Part shown: positions 21,150 to 32,530 of the stretch, in pieces
Layout of the letters: each line of letters opens with the position of its first letter
Position numbering within the stretch: position 1 is the first letter of the stretch
DNA from: Brasenia schreberi
Lineage: Eukaryota > Streptophyta > Magnoliopsida > Nymphaeales > Cabombaceae
Direction of reading: 5' to 3'
Length of the DNA: 64,000 nt
Assembly (NCBI GenBank): GCA_036023115.1
Contig: JAYKKT010000073.1
Coordinates: forward strand, 11,905,001 to 11,969,000
Made by a program: the position numbers and the translations under genes
Notes under the pieces: model-generated
Database searches by the model: none
What the model was told of the DNA's origin: nothing
What the model saw: the letters and a program-made list of their open reading frames with translations, nothing else

Positions 21150-21300
21150 CTCTTCTTATCAACTAAGCCTTTTCCCATACTAGATGTGGTGGGCTACATG
21201 GATTCTTTGTTTCCATATAGCCTTATCCCTGCCCACTTTTGACATGCATGAGTGTAATTTCAAGATTTTTAAAGGGTTTTGAAATTTTTTAAAGTAGGTG
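21150..21300 (-). mobile_element. Chimeric LINE-tail element, second copy
   Basis: On the minus strand it has the same leader as 20541-20720 ('GCATGAGTGTAATTTCAAGA' in reverse) fused at the same point to the RTE 3' end and ending in 'AAGGCTTAGTTG'. The downstream flanks differ from those of the first copy. Confidence 0.65.
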
Positions 21301-21734
21301 TACCCTGACCTGACCTGGGGTACTTTGTGATTGACATGAGATTCTAACCTAAACAAGCTGACCTGCCCCGTTCGTTGTGGATACATCTTGGCCATTTAAG
21401 TCATTCCTAAGCGGACATGACCCCATTTGTTCATTTAAACCAATTTGAAAAAAATGACACGAGATGCATTGCCATTTAAGTCAATCCCTACACATATTTG
21501 AATGGCCATTTAGATTAACTGCTCTTTCGTAAAAGTTGGCGATTCTCCACAATTAATGGCGATTTGATTAGTTGAAATCTTTGTTACCTGGACACCATTA
21601 AAATGACATGAGACGCATTGCCTTTGTGCTTGACATGACACCCAAAGGGACACAGTAAGGGACTAAGGTGAAGCACTGAGGGTCTAAGGTGGTTTTCTTC
21701 TTCCTAACTGCGGTTTCCTCTACCCATACCAGGT

Positions 21735-21840
21735 TTCCTTCTTTTCTTTACAAAAGGGACGCTGAAGCCGGATGCACACTCCAGGCATCAAACTCATGGG
21801 AATTGACCCCTAGTCAAGTGAGCTTTGAATTTTGGAGTCA
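21735..21840 (-). mobile_element. SINE copy, minus orientation
   Basis: The reverse complement carries a B-box-like core ('GAGTTTGATGCCTGG'), the family block ('GCATCCGGCTTCAGCGTCCC') and an A-rich tail, as in the copy at 7152-7257. Confidence 0.7.
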
Positions 21841-22143
21841 TGTATTCCTCATCCTTGGTGGACCTAAAAGTTCGGCCCTATGAAATTTAAGTGGAAAAGC
21901 CAATATTAACTTATAAAGATTTGGGCCAGTAAGTCAGCAAGAGGGTCAAAACTATATCAATCAAAGTGATGCGCCCTTTAATGGGGATAGGAGGGAATTC
22001 TAGCTTTTCATTTTCTCGACTAAATTCTCACAGATCTGGACTTTAAGCGTTTGTATGATGAACAAGAGAAACCTCAGGTACATGTGCGAAGCGACCCAAC
22101 CACTTTGTAGGAAGGAAACCATAAAACATGATCTTGACTTCTT

Positions 22144-25138
22144 GAAATTAAATGCTAATACACATAACAAGGAATCCAGGTTCTTGAAATATCGGAACAT
22201 TATCCGGGAAGCTAATGAAAGTGGTAGATACTATGATTCGGAAAAAGATTCATATTCTATGTTTACAAGAGACAAAATGGGTTGGAGAAAAAGCAAAGGA
22301 GTTAGATGATATAGGTTTTAAATTATGGTACTCAAGTAACGAAAAGGCTCTTAACGGAGTTGGTATTATGATAAATAAAGATTTAAAGGATAATGTAGTA
22401 GACATACAACAATATGGTGACCGAATCATGACATTGAAATTAGTGCTACGAGCAGAGGTTTTGAATAGTATAAAGACAACTTTTTGGGAAGAGTTAGATA
22501 AGGTATTTCAAAAGATTTCACAAAGGGAGATTATTTGTTTAGGAGGAGACTTAAATGAACATGTTGGTAAAGAGGCATTAGGATAAGGGATTCATGAAAA
22601 CTTTGGTTTTGGGGATATAAATGAGGAAGGTAGGGAGATTTTAAATTTTGTTATGGCATTTGATCTCTTTATAGTCAATACAATCTTCAAAAAACGAGAT
22701 GAACATTTAATTACTTATAAGAGTGGCTTATCACAAACACAAATTGTTTACTTTATTTGTAGAAAAAAAGATAGAGCGTGTTGTAAAGATTGCAAGGTAA
22801 TTCCAGGAGAAAGCTTAACCACCCAACATCGACTTTTAGTTATGGATTTACAAATAAAAAAATGGACAAAGAAGAAAAGAGTGCATCGAGCTATTCGGAC
22901 TAAATGGTGGAACCTCAAAAGCGAGAAAGAAGATATATTTAAACAGAAAGTCCTTCAAGGAGATGTTTGGAATCATGTTAGTACACCCTATGATATGTGG
23001 AACAATATGACTATACATATTAGGAAAGTGGTGAAATATGTGTTAGGTGTATCTAAGGGAGGTGTACCGGCACAAAAAGAAGCTTGGTGGTAGAGTGAAG
23101 TAGTACAAAATAAAATTAAGGCAAAAAGAGCATGTTACAAATTACATTATGCTAAGAAAACTAGTGAAATTTTAGAAGCTTATAAGAAAGCAAAGAAAAG
23201 CGAAAAAAGCCGTGAGTAAAGCAAAAGCTAAAATTTAGGAGGACTTATATAAAAGAACTCAACTCAAAAGAGGGTGAAAGAGATATTTTTAGGATAACTA
23301 GGGCTAAAGATAAGAAAACTAAAGATCTTAATTACGTGAGATGCATAAAAGACGAGAATGAAAAAATTATAATGGCAAATGATGATATAAGAAATAGATG
23401 GAAAAACTATTTTTATAATCTTTTTAATGAAAATAAAGATGTTAGTATTAGCTTATGAGAGTTAGTCAAATCAGAAAAGTATATAAACCATAATTTCTAC
23501 CGACGTACTGAAAAGAATGAAGTCAAAGAGGCTCTTACATATGAAGGGTGGTAAATCGGTAGGACCAGATAATATTCCTATAGAAGTTTGGAAAATACTA
23601 GGAGAAATAAAAATCACTTAACTCACAAGACTATTCAATGAAATATGAAAAAACCAAAAGATGCCTGAAGAATGGAGAGCAAGTACACTTATACCCATAT
23701 ATAAGAACAAGGAAGACATTCAAAATTGTGCGAATTATCAAGGTATCAAGTTAATGAGCCATACTATGAAATTATGGGAAAGAATTATCGAACGTAGGTT
23801 AAGACAAGTATCAAGTACAACAGAGAACCAATTTGGATTCATGTCAGGCAGATCTACTATTAAAGCGATTCACCTTTTGAGACGTCTTATGAAACATTTT
23901 ACAGCAAAAAAGAAAGACATTCACATGATATTTATTGATCTAGAAAAAACTTATGATAGGGTACTGAGGGAGGTTCTTTGGAGAACTTTGGAAAAAAGAG
24001 GTATCCCATTGACATATATTAACTTTATAAGAGACATGTATGATGGTGCAAAAACATGTGTGAGGACTAATGAAGGAACGACAAACTTCTTTGAAGTTAA
24101 TATTGGGTTACATCAAGGATCAACTTTAAATCCATACTTATTTATAATGGTGATGGATGAGTTAACAAAACATATTCAAGATGAAGTACCTTGGTGTATG
24201 TTATTTGTATATGACATTGTATTAGTGGAGGAGTCTAAGGAAAAAGTTAATAGAAAATTGGAACTATGGAGAGAAACATTAGAAAGCAAAGGCCTCCGAC
24301 TTAATAGAACAAAGACAAAATATATGGAATGTAAGTTTGATCATTTGGTTACCTCAGAGGACATAGAAATTAAAATTGACACACATTACATCCCTCAAAA
24401 GGAAAGTTTTAAATACATAGGATCAATTTTTGAGAGTGATGGAAGAATTGATGGAGATGTTACGCATAGAATTAATGCCGGTTGGTTAAAATGAAGAGGA
24501 GCATCAAGTATTCTTTATGATAAGAAGATACCATTAAAGTTAAAAGGTAAATATTATAGAGCAACAATTAGGCCTGTCATGTTTTATGGTTCTAAGTGTT
24601 GGGCAGTTAATCATCAACATGTACAAAAGATGTCCTTGACATAAATGAAGATGTTGAGATGAATGAGTGGTCATACAAGAAAAGATCGTATACATAATGA
24701 GGTTATTAGTAGCAAATTAGGAGTGACACTAATAGATGATAAAATGAGAGAAATATTGTTTAAGATAGTTTGGACATATAGAAAGAAGATCAAAAGAAGA
24801 ACTTATAACAAAGTTAGAAAATCTAAATTTGAAAAGTATTAAAAGAGGTAGGGGACGGCCACAAAAGTGTCGAAAAGAAAAAATAAAGAATGATCTAGCT
24901 TATTGTGAGTTAACTCTTAACATGGCACACGATAGAGATATGTGGAAACAAAGAATCCATGTATCCGACCCCGGCTAGTATGAGAAAAGGCTTAGTTGTT
25001 GTTGTTGTACGCATAACAAGGAATGACTCGTCACTAGCAGGTCGACCTGTACGGTGAAGGTCACAGGTTTGAAATCCTCAAGGGGCGCATTTGGCTTCCC
25101 CCTCAAATTTACCCATAAAAGAAATTAAATGCTAGCAC
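22144..25138 (+). mobile_element. SINE copy split by the LINE insertion
   Basis: Direct repeats 'GAAATTAAATGCTA' at 22144-22157 and 25121-25134 enclose about 14 bp left of the LINE (22162-22175) and about 96 bp right of it (25025-25120). The right part has a B box ('CAGGTTTGAAATCCTC'), the family block ('GCATTTGGCTTCCCCCTC') and an A-rich tail. With the LINE removed this gives a unit of about 110 bp, the size of the SINE at 7152-7257. The LINE therefore landed in the 5' end of a SINE. Confidence 0.7.
22159..25024 (+). mobile_element. 5'-truncated RTE LINE (endonuclease and RT), with 17-bp target duplication
   Basis: The element, 22176-25007 (2,832 bp), ends in the TTG-repeat tail and is flanked by near-perfect direct repeats 22159-22175 and 25008-25024 (core 'CATAACAAGGAAT', one mismatch). 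It begins in the endonuclease domain. Visible blocks are 'IHILCLQETKWVGEKAK' and 'LGGDLNEHVGK' (endonuclease), then 'FGFMSGRSTIKAIHLLRR', 'IFIDLEKTYDRV' and 'HQGSTLNPYLF' (RT). The RT catalytic box reads 'LFVYDIVLV' where the other copies have 'LFADDIVLV', so one catalytic aspartate region is altered. Many stops and frameshifts break the frame (open parts 22215-22586, 22653-23093, 23661-24494). It is inactive. Confidence 0.92.
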
Positions 25139-25369
25139 AATAAAAGATGGAGCATAATGACACATACGAACCCATGTTTGCACGCCCCACTCAGCGTGAT
25201 AAGCCTTGGTTTTGGTCACTCAAATTCTCTGTACATTGAAGGGGTCAATTTCTCAAGTCTGATGCCTGTTTGAAGCTATGGATGACATTGATGAAATTGT
25301 GCACCAAACCCTCGATCATGAATCTCGCGTCGGGTAAGATCGTATCTTTTGGATATTCCTGCAAGAATG

Positions 25370-25480
25370 AGATTTTTTTTCTTCTTTAGGTTACAAAGGG
25401 AGGCCGAAGCATAACACATGCACCCACCGGGAGTTGAACTCCCTTGCACCAGCCGTATCCTTCAGCACTCTCTCTTTGGT
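25370..25480 (-). mobile_element. SINE copy, minus orientation
   Basis: A T-rich run (reversed tail), 'AAAGGGAGGCCGAAGC' and a reversed B box 'GGGAGTTGAACTCCC' match the copy at 8575-8700. The outer limits are approximate. Confidence 0.7.
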
Positions 25481-25771
25481 CAGCACTCCAAATTCAAACT
25501 GGATTGGTTAATGAAGTTTAGAGCTCATGTCAGCAAAACCAGTTTGCTGATAATTTGGACCAGATAAACATGGTAAACATATATCATGTATTTAACTAAA
25601 ATGTTCCAATCGCCTTAAGATGAAACTGCGCTAGTTTACTGCAACAATAAACCACGCCCAGACCCATTTCGCTTAAAAAGGGGTTTGTGTGACAAAATAT
25701 GGACCCGCTCCGCCGACTGAGTTTCTTCCATAGCACTTTAAATCAAATCAAAACCAAAACCAAGCCTGCAC

Positions 25772-25875
25772 AACTATCAACGACTCACCTGGCAAGGAGT
25801 CGACTCACAAGTTGAAGGTCATGAATTTGATACCAAAGCAGGCATCTGGCTTCGCCCTCCACAATTGCAGAAAAA
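25772..25875 (+). mobile_element. SINE copy
   Basis: A leader ('CACCTGGCAAGGAGTCGACT') precedes a B-box-like core ('GTTGAAGGTCATGAATTTGA'), the family block ('GCATCTGGCTTCGCCCTCC') and an A-rich tail. No clear target duplication was found. Confidence 0.72.
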
Positions 25876-26729
25876 AGAAGCCTTATCACAAGCTAGGATC
25901 CTAGCTACGATTCTGCACCATCTTGTAAATATAAGTTATATCCAGATCATAACTGTAAATAATATTCCACATCTGAATAAGGAATGGATGAACAATTACT
26001 CTATTTGCTCGTAATACAATCTGAAATTACACAATCTTCTCATTCCAAACAACCTTTTGTGAAAAGATTACGATTCTACGTGAGACTACAGATTCAAATT
26101 TGTAGCAACAAACACCACCCACCATCACCAATCAAAAACGGACCAGGAAACAACTCAAAAAGATTCTTAGTCTCATCACTCCGTTATCCTTTAGGGTTTC
26201 TTGGTTGTAAACTCTCATGAATTCAAGGGCAGAAGTGGCATACTCAGAACCAAGGGTCAACAAGGTCACCAAAAAGAGTTGGAGTGATGCCACAAGGACC
26301 TATGCTTTTACTGCCACCCACCACCCAGTTCAGGTTGATAACATGGTTGTTCATTGACCATTCTTAGAGTATCATGCAGTGGAAACTTTACAGTGTTTGT
26401 CGAGTGTAGACAAGAAGCTTACAGGCAGAAGTTGAAACTATCTATCAGGTAAGCTGCCGTCACAATTTAGCGGCAACAGACAGAAGATGATCAATATTCG
26501 ACGATGGATAATGCTGAAACATCTTCAGATTAGATGTAAAATCACCAGCCAAGAGGCGCCTTCGGACCAGAATCAGCATAGCACAGCAAACTCTAAGGAG
26601 AGATTCATGCACAAAGATTACAGGTTAAAATTACTAGAATCAACTGCTCCAACTAGGGTAGACAGGTCAACTTGATGCGCAGTATGTATAACTCACTTGA
26701 TGGTGCACTCGCAGTTAGTCCAACCTAAT

Positions 26730-27000
26730 TGGTGTGCATCGGGCATATAGTACGATATATCTCAATATATATATAATATTAAAAGAAAAAAGGGTACCAT
26801 ACTAAGGCCCGTACCACACATAAATGCCGTCTCAACCCGTATTGTGTAATATGGGCCATATTGTATGATATGGTCCATGTCGGTCTCCTTTTGGTGACTT
26901 TTAGCAATTTTACATCAACCTTTTAAAATATTTTTGGATATTTTGCTTCTTTCTACCTAAAAAATTTGTGATATGCTACAATTTGGCCGATATGTATCAG
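26730..27000. repeat. Degenerate GATACG/ATATGG-type MITE-like repeat in the TBC gene intron
   Basis: Repeated 'GTACGATATATC', 'GGTACCATACTAAGGCCCG' and 'ATATGGGCCATATTGTATGA' phrases recall the terminal sequences of the composite element in the phosphatase intron. It is old and its limits are uncertain. Confidence 0.4.
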
Positions 27001-28984
27001 CCATATCAGATAGTGGGGGGGCTATAACATTGAGTCCAACAACGTTATTTAGAGAGCCTTACCAGAGGACCACCTGGGTCACTGAGAAGCATGTCCCAGA
27101 TGTGCAGGATGTCTGCAAAACTGAATTCCTGGGTCAAAAGCAGTGTGATCCACCTAAATGCGTAGAACTGAGCATTTACCTGAAATTTTAAACATAGCAC
27201 CTTGCCAAAATCAAAATGTTGAGGGAGTAAAACAAAAAATCATTAAAGATCAGAAATAAGCAATGTGGCCAATTTGACCGAACTTGGCCCGTAAAGACTT
27301 TTGGTCCACCCGCTTTGGGTATTCATAACTCACATTTTCGATATTGAGAAGGACATGATATTCTATTATTACAAGGACAGGTTCTGCAGATTCAAACTGA
27401 CCACATACATATAGCTGAGTTCAGGTACAGGAACCCTGGATCTCACGTTTCCCAATAAAGCCTCAGTTTGAACTCAAACTTCAAGGTTCAATCTAGTATT
27501 TATGTACCATCTACAGCAAAAGACAAATCCACCTCCCTATACCTTATGAAAACATTGTCAAAGTCTTAAAGTTCTGCCAGCATTCACATCTATATTAGGA
27601 TCTTTTTCAAGGCCTTAGCTAATAACAGTTAAGAACTTAAGATAAAAGAAAATAAAAATACTGGACTTTCAACAGAGAATACAATGCAAAAATTTGTCAG
27701 TCTTACTTTCGTTGTGATTTCCATGTGGCGCCACAGCTCTTCATCATGTTTCCTCAAAATTTCTGTCAGTCTCGTCATTGTAGCACAAATTCTCATAAAT
27801 ACTATTATCAAGTTGCTGGCAAAAATGATCTCTGAATCCACTTATCAACTCAACAAAACAAAAGAAGTCTGGCTCCACTTGTGCCTGTCAAAGAAGCCAC
27901 GATTAAAGGGGAATTAGAAGCATTTCATTACGTGCAAACCCAGTCACAATGTGAAAGTCTCACGTGAAAACAAAAGACATACACAGAAGCCCTGATTTCC
28001 AAGTGGGTGGTCTGGATTAGGATCATTGCACAATGACATGAGGCAAAAGATACAAAGTTACCCAACTATGCTTACCGCATTTTCTCCATCTGGATCGGTC
28101 CTGAATGTGTAGAATATAGGGGTTAACACTTCATTCATCCCTTGAACATATCTTATACCAGGGTTGAGCTTCGCAAACACCATAAATACGCATTTCAATG
28201 ATTTCATTGCCTCCTAAAGAAGCAGTATAAAAGCTCTGTTAGTCACTAGGGTTGATGTCCGATGTTAAGCCAGAGTGACCGGCCATGGAAAGATGAATTC
28301 ATTTGGTAAAGGAATAGTCACCTGATTTGACATTGATGCTGGAGAATCCCCAGAAAAGAAAGGCATGTCAGGATGGGTACGTTTCACATCACTATCAACT
28401 TGCTCTATGAATTCCAAGTCCTAAGAAATTTACACATATTAAAACAGATATGCGGAACCCATGCAGTGGAAGAAAATATCATTAAAATACAAATCATTTA
28501 TAGGTTGGCATAATTATCACCTGAAAGTACTTTTTCCACAGACTAATCTTCCTGAGACTTAAGGGATGTTCTCCGTTAGATATTTTGGACCTTGGGAGCA
28601 AACCTTTTCTTTCAAGTTTTGCATTTTCGTTTTCCACCGCACTGGAGAATCGTTCTAATCTTCGTGTAAGTTCTGACTGACTAACAACACAAACGTTCAG
28701 AAAATCATCAACCAGAATGTAGATTTTTAAAGAAACTTCATGATTGCAAGATAAGACACATGTGAAACAAGAAGCTCAAATACACAATAACTTCAGAAAA
28801 TTTTATGATCGATGGTAAGAGAACAATTCAACAGCAATGTTTGTGAAATCAACAATAAGGTCCTCAACTGGTTGCAGAATTTCAAGCATGTTTACAACAT
28901 CCCAAACCACTGTGCTTACCGTGAAAAACTCTAAGATTACAGAAAGGGTGTGTCTGGATACTCAATCATCGAATTGAGACCAAG

Positions 28985-29350
28985 GATTCTAGACTACTGT
29001 ATTATATCAACCACATTAAACTTTCATGTCTCCAAAGTTGCAAATGCAGTTACTATGCTTAAGTAGTTGCGTGTAAGTAGAATTCCCACCTAAGAAAGTG
29101 TAAGATCTAAGTAGAGATTTTTAAGGATGAAGGTTTCAAATGTAATTGCTGAAGTGGAAACAAACACCAGAAACTGAAGTGGACCAAACTTGAATTCTGT
29201 ATCCCTAATAGACTCGAGAATGTGGAGAATTATACAAAATGTACTCCCACTTTATACTACCAACCACATTCATCTTTCATGTTCAAATCTTCGAAGTTAT
29301 TACATGGTTGCCTAGTTTCCAAGTTTACAAAGTAGAGTTGTGATTCCACT
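28985..29350. repeat. Diverged direct duplication in TBC gene intron
   Basis: Sequence around 28990-29110 ('ACCACATTAAACTTTCATGT', then an 'AAAGTTGCAAATG' region and a later 'CCACCTAAGAAAGTGTAAG') recurs in diverged form at about 29260-29370 ('ACCACATTCATCTTTCATGT...'). This is an offset of about 260 bp. No coding potential is seen in either copy. Confidence 0.5.
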
Positions 29351-30439
29351 CGAGAATGCGGGAAACCTAAACAGAAACATTGAAGGAATGAAAATTGAAA
29401 CCATTAGCGTATCCAAACAAGAGACTTTGAGTTAGAAGAAAACTTAAATTTTCCTTTCCTCGGTCTCACTAGGAGATTTACACATACAAATGTACATAGA
29501 AAGAAGAATTGACCAAATACCTAAAATGAGAAATAGGAGAAATCAATCAAAGTCACGGGATTAATTAGGTATTCCTCCTTGAACACCGAGTACTGAGCGC
29601 TTCTTCGACAACTCATCCACCCATCTTTCTCGATTGCACGATAAATACCCCAAAAGAATCAATCATCCACCGAAAACCCCGAATCGCATCAGTCTTTCAG
29701 CTTCACAAGGGAGAAACGCAGACAAGAAGAAAACCGCACGATCGCCAAGAAACCGCTACCTTCCATATAACTGGCCGGATTCCGCAAGAATCAGGAACGC
29801 CATGCACCGCTAATCTTCGCAACTCCCCCACATCAATGACCCTCTTCGAAAGCTGCACCAAAACAATAGATCAAAACTCAGAAAAGAAACACTAGATTCC
29901 ATCACATTAGGGCATTTTATGGTTTGCCCTGCAGCAGATTTCTCTCCCATTCTCATGTGGATCTTTTACATACCACTCGAGAAGCGAATTGCTTTCTCGC
30001 AAACAACGACTAAATTCTCCTTGAGGCTGCTGAAACCCATTTCTACGTATTCTTAAACCCACAAAAGGGGTGAATCCAAATCAAATTGATGGGTGAACCA
30101 CACAATGGAAATTTCAGAGAAGGAAGAGGAAAGGATCGCGAGTACCCACCTCGGCCAGGAATCGAGCTCGGCGAGCAGAGTCGTCACGCGCAGGAGCCGA
30201 GGAACCAGCGGGATCACCGGGACGATCGGATCGAGAAGCGCGAGTAGTTGAAGAAGAGGCGGAAGGAGCGGAAACGGGCAGAGGAGGTGAAGGTGGTCGT
30301 TTGCGAGGAGGACGTGGATCGGAAGGGCGTATGGAGTCGTCGCGAGGAGAAGTAGAAGAAGAGTGCTTGGCGAGGTGGCGTTCATCGTAGGAGGACCAGA
30401 GCGAACTGTTCATCCATTCCGGGACGCTCCGTCCCATCT

Positions 30440-31980
30440 CTGTCTCTGTGTGTGTGATGCCGACGGGTAGTCATGCAGGTGGATGGTATGATATTGGGTG
30501 ACAGTTTCGTGTTCCAGGTCGTCTTCGTGTCATGTATTCGTGATGGTATAAGAACCTCGTCAACCTACACAGGACCTGTTTCCGTTTATTTTCATGTTAC
30601 AGGATTTCTTGGTTCGTGTACATTTGAGGTTCTCATAGTGCGTTGTTAGAAACAAGTCAACCTACAGATGACTTGATTTTTTTCTCAAATTACATTAGGT
30701 AGACACGACGACGGAGCTCCCTGGTGTTGTTCGTGTAAGGTTCTTGTACAACAATTTCATGCTTTCTCTCACACACCATCACCATTGCTCAGTAGGTCCT
30801 CTCATTCCACCCTTTTCCCCTCTATTCCTTTTTTCATTCCTACTACTAAATACACAACATCCCTAATTACTAAGGGCACATTATATTTCTCCTTTTATCC
30901 CTTCACTCACCTTTTGTTGCCTCTCTATGCAATCTCTCGCTCACACCTCCTCTTTTCACCTCACCAGTGCGGCAATCTCTCTCTCCTCCTCCTCTCACTT
31001 CACCGGCATGTGGCGACCTTCTTTCTCTCGCGGTATCTCATGTTCCTCTCTCACAATTCTCTGGCTCTTCTTATTTTTTCATGTTTTTTTTGGAAAGAAT
31101 CATGCAAAATACTCATCCATGTTCAAACAGAGACGAATGTTTCATGTGTCTCTCCTTATATAGGAGACGCTCACATCGTCCGGCTCGCTGTAAGGAGAGA
31201 CTCGATATGAGTGTCTCTCTATAACAAGAGATACTTGAAATCCTTTCATTGGAGGCGCTCACTTCGTGCATCGAGATGTACAATGTGAAAAGAGACGGTC
31301 ATTTTTATGTCTCCCTTATTACATTTGTTAAATTGATTGTGTTATATTTTTATAGACTGTGATAAAAATGGTACATAGTGAATGAGTAAAAGGATGTAAT
31401 GTTAAAGCATTGTCGAGACAATATAAATCGTTATCATATAAGATATAACTACGAAGGCAATAAGGAAGAAAAGAGGAAGAGACTCAGGCTCAACTAGATA
31501 CTAAAAAGAGACTCTACACAACATGATGTAAAGTTGGGCCTTCAAATTATCATGAAGATGTAAACACTGATTACATAGAGAGTGATGATAATTGAGATAG
31601 TGATGAAAATGAACTTTCAGACGTTCCTGAGTTGCTTCTTAAGTTTGTTGGTCACATTGCTTACAAAATATGATAGATAATTGATAGTAAAGATAAGCCT
31701 TAGTAGAAATATTTTGTTTATAATATTATTTTTGATGATTTCAATATTGTTTAATTGTTTATACATAGAGTTTGTTGAAGATAGTGACAGCACATTGGCA
31801 TTGTAGTGTTTCTAGTTAATGGAAGTTCTCTTTTTGATCTTAGGTGAAACCCAGTAGTTAATATGATATTGTGAAGCATAGTGGGTTGTGGGAGAAAGGA
31901 AATTTTCTTTACGAGATAATAAATCATGTTTTGCTAAGCGTAATTTTTAAATGTTGACAACCATACACTAACAACTTTCA
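30440..31980. other. Repeat-rich intergenic DNA
   Basis: No gene is supported. Short open frames at 30785-31224 overlap in three frames and look like chance. Around 31145-31320 the phrases 'TGTCTCTCCTTATATAGGAG', 'GAGACGCTCACATCG' and 'GGAGGCGCTCACTTCG' resemble the short-hairpin repeat family near 10200, 49850 and 55450. Confidence 0.4.
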
Positions 31981-31989
31981 CATATTATA

Positions 31990-32530
31990 GGGTGAAATAA
32001 CTATCACCCTTCACGGTGTGCATGAGATTCTTGGTCTTCCTATGGGTGGATGATTGTCTCGAATTACCTATTGATCAGGTGATTTAGGAGATTAAGTATA
32101 CCAAAAATATAAGAAAAATTGTCACTAGAAAAATTATCATATTATTCTTATTGTATCAAATTGAGTGTATCAACATAGTAACAATTACTATCGTACAACT
32201 ATTAGCTCACAATGTTTGGAGGCTTAGTAGATATGTATTGGGGTACAACGACATTAACTTATCTATAAGGTAATTGGGCAAAGCTTCCCGTATCGAGGCA
32301 TAACATCCCAATGGTCATACTACTCTGCTTCAGGTCATCGTTTGTCACTATTTATAAGTTAATGTAGTTTGTCTTTCTCATAAGTAACATATTGGTAAAA
32401 CATTTTATCCGTTTCTCTTATAGGTATGGATCTATGAATATTTTTCACCATTCATATTAAGTATGTGCTCGGAATGGATTGATAGATAGGTATGAGCAAG
32501 GAAATGGACAAAAATATTAGTAATCGATAT
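31990..32530 (+). mobile_element. Relic of a plant-mobile-domain (PMD) protein of Mutator-like type
   Basis: Broken coding text includes 'GEITITLHGVHEILGLPM' at about 31991-32045 and, in another frame near 32405-32470, 'VWIYEYFSPF'. These resemble the 'GEMTITLEDVAMLLGLP' and 'LQxWxxEYFP' blocks of the plant mobile domain (aminotransferase-like). Stops and frame changes are frequent. The assignment rests on short motifs. Confidence 0.45.

Larger units (their letters stand above)
26460..30437 (-). pseudogene. TBC-domain Rab GTPase-activating protein gene (TBC1D13-like), apparently disrupted
   Basis: Seven coding blocks are recognisable on the minus strand: 30150-30437 (96 codons, 'MGRSVPEW', Ser/Pro/Arg-rich), 29760-29852 ('VGELRRLAVHGVPD'), 28521-28676 ('LTRRLERF', 'NGEHPLSL'), 28322-28420, 28076-28213, 27707-27884, 27063-27179 and a final block 26460-26606. 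TBC proteins speed GTP hydrolysis on Rab GTPases in membrane traffic. The arginine-finger segment 'IEQVDSDVKRTHPD' and glutamine-finger segment 'RYVQGMNE' are present. Three faults are seen. No block for the expected segment after 'GIRPVIWK' was found. The 27707-27884 block is 178 bp, one base too long, shifting frame near 27792. The last block is preceded by AT (26607-26608) where AG is expected. A functional divergent form or assembly errors remain possible. Confidence 0.72.

Noticed and set aside
25025..25100. Possible true tRNA gene because of a good B box
   Set aside because: No cloverleaf or acceptor stem can be built, and the 3' family block and A-rich tail mark it as a SINE.
28800..28920. 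Open minus-strand stretch ('VVWDVVNMLEILQPVEDLIV')
   Set aside because: Considered as the missing TBC exon, but it does not resemble the expected segment and lacks fitting splice sites.
30053..30385. 110-codon minus-strand Leu-rich frame
   Set aside because: It overlaps the first coding exon of the TBC gene in another frame; the exon frame has a better start and donor.
30785..31224. Three overlapping plus-strand frames up to 141 codons
   Set aside because: No frame has a domain or splice context; the base composition and repeats suggest chance.
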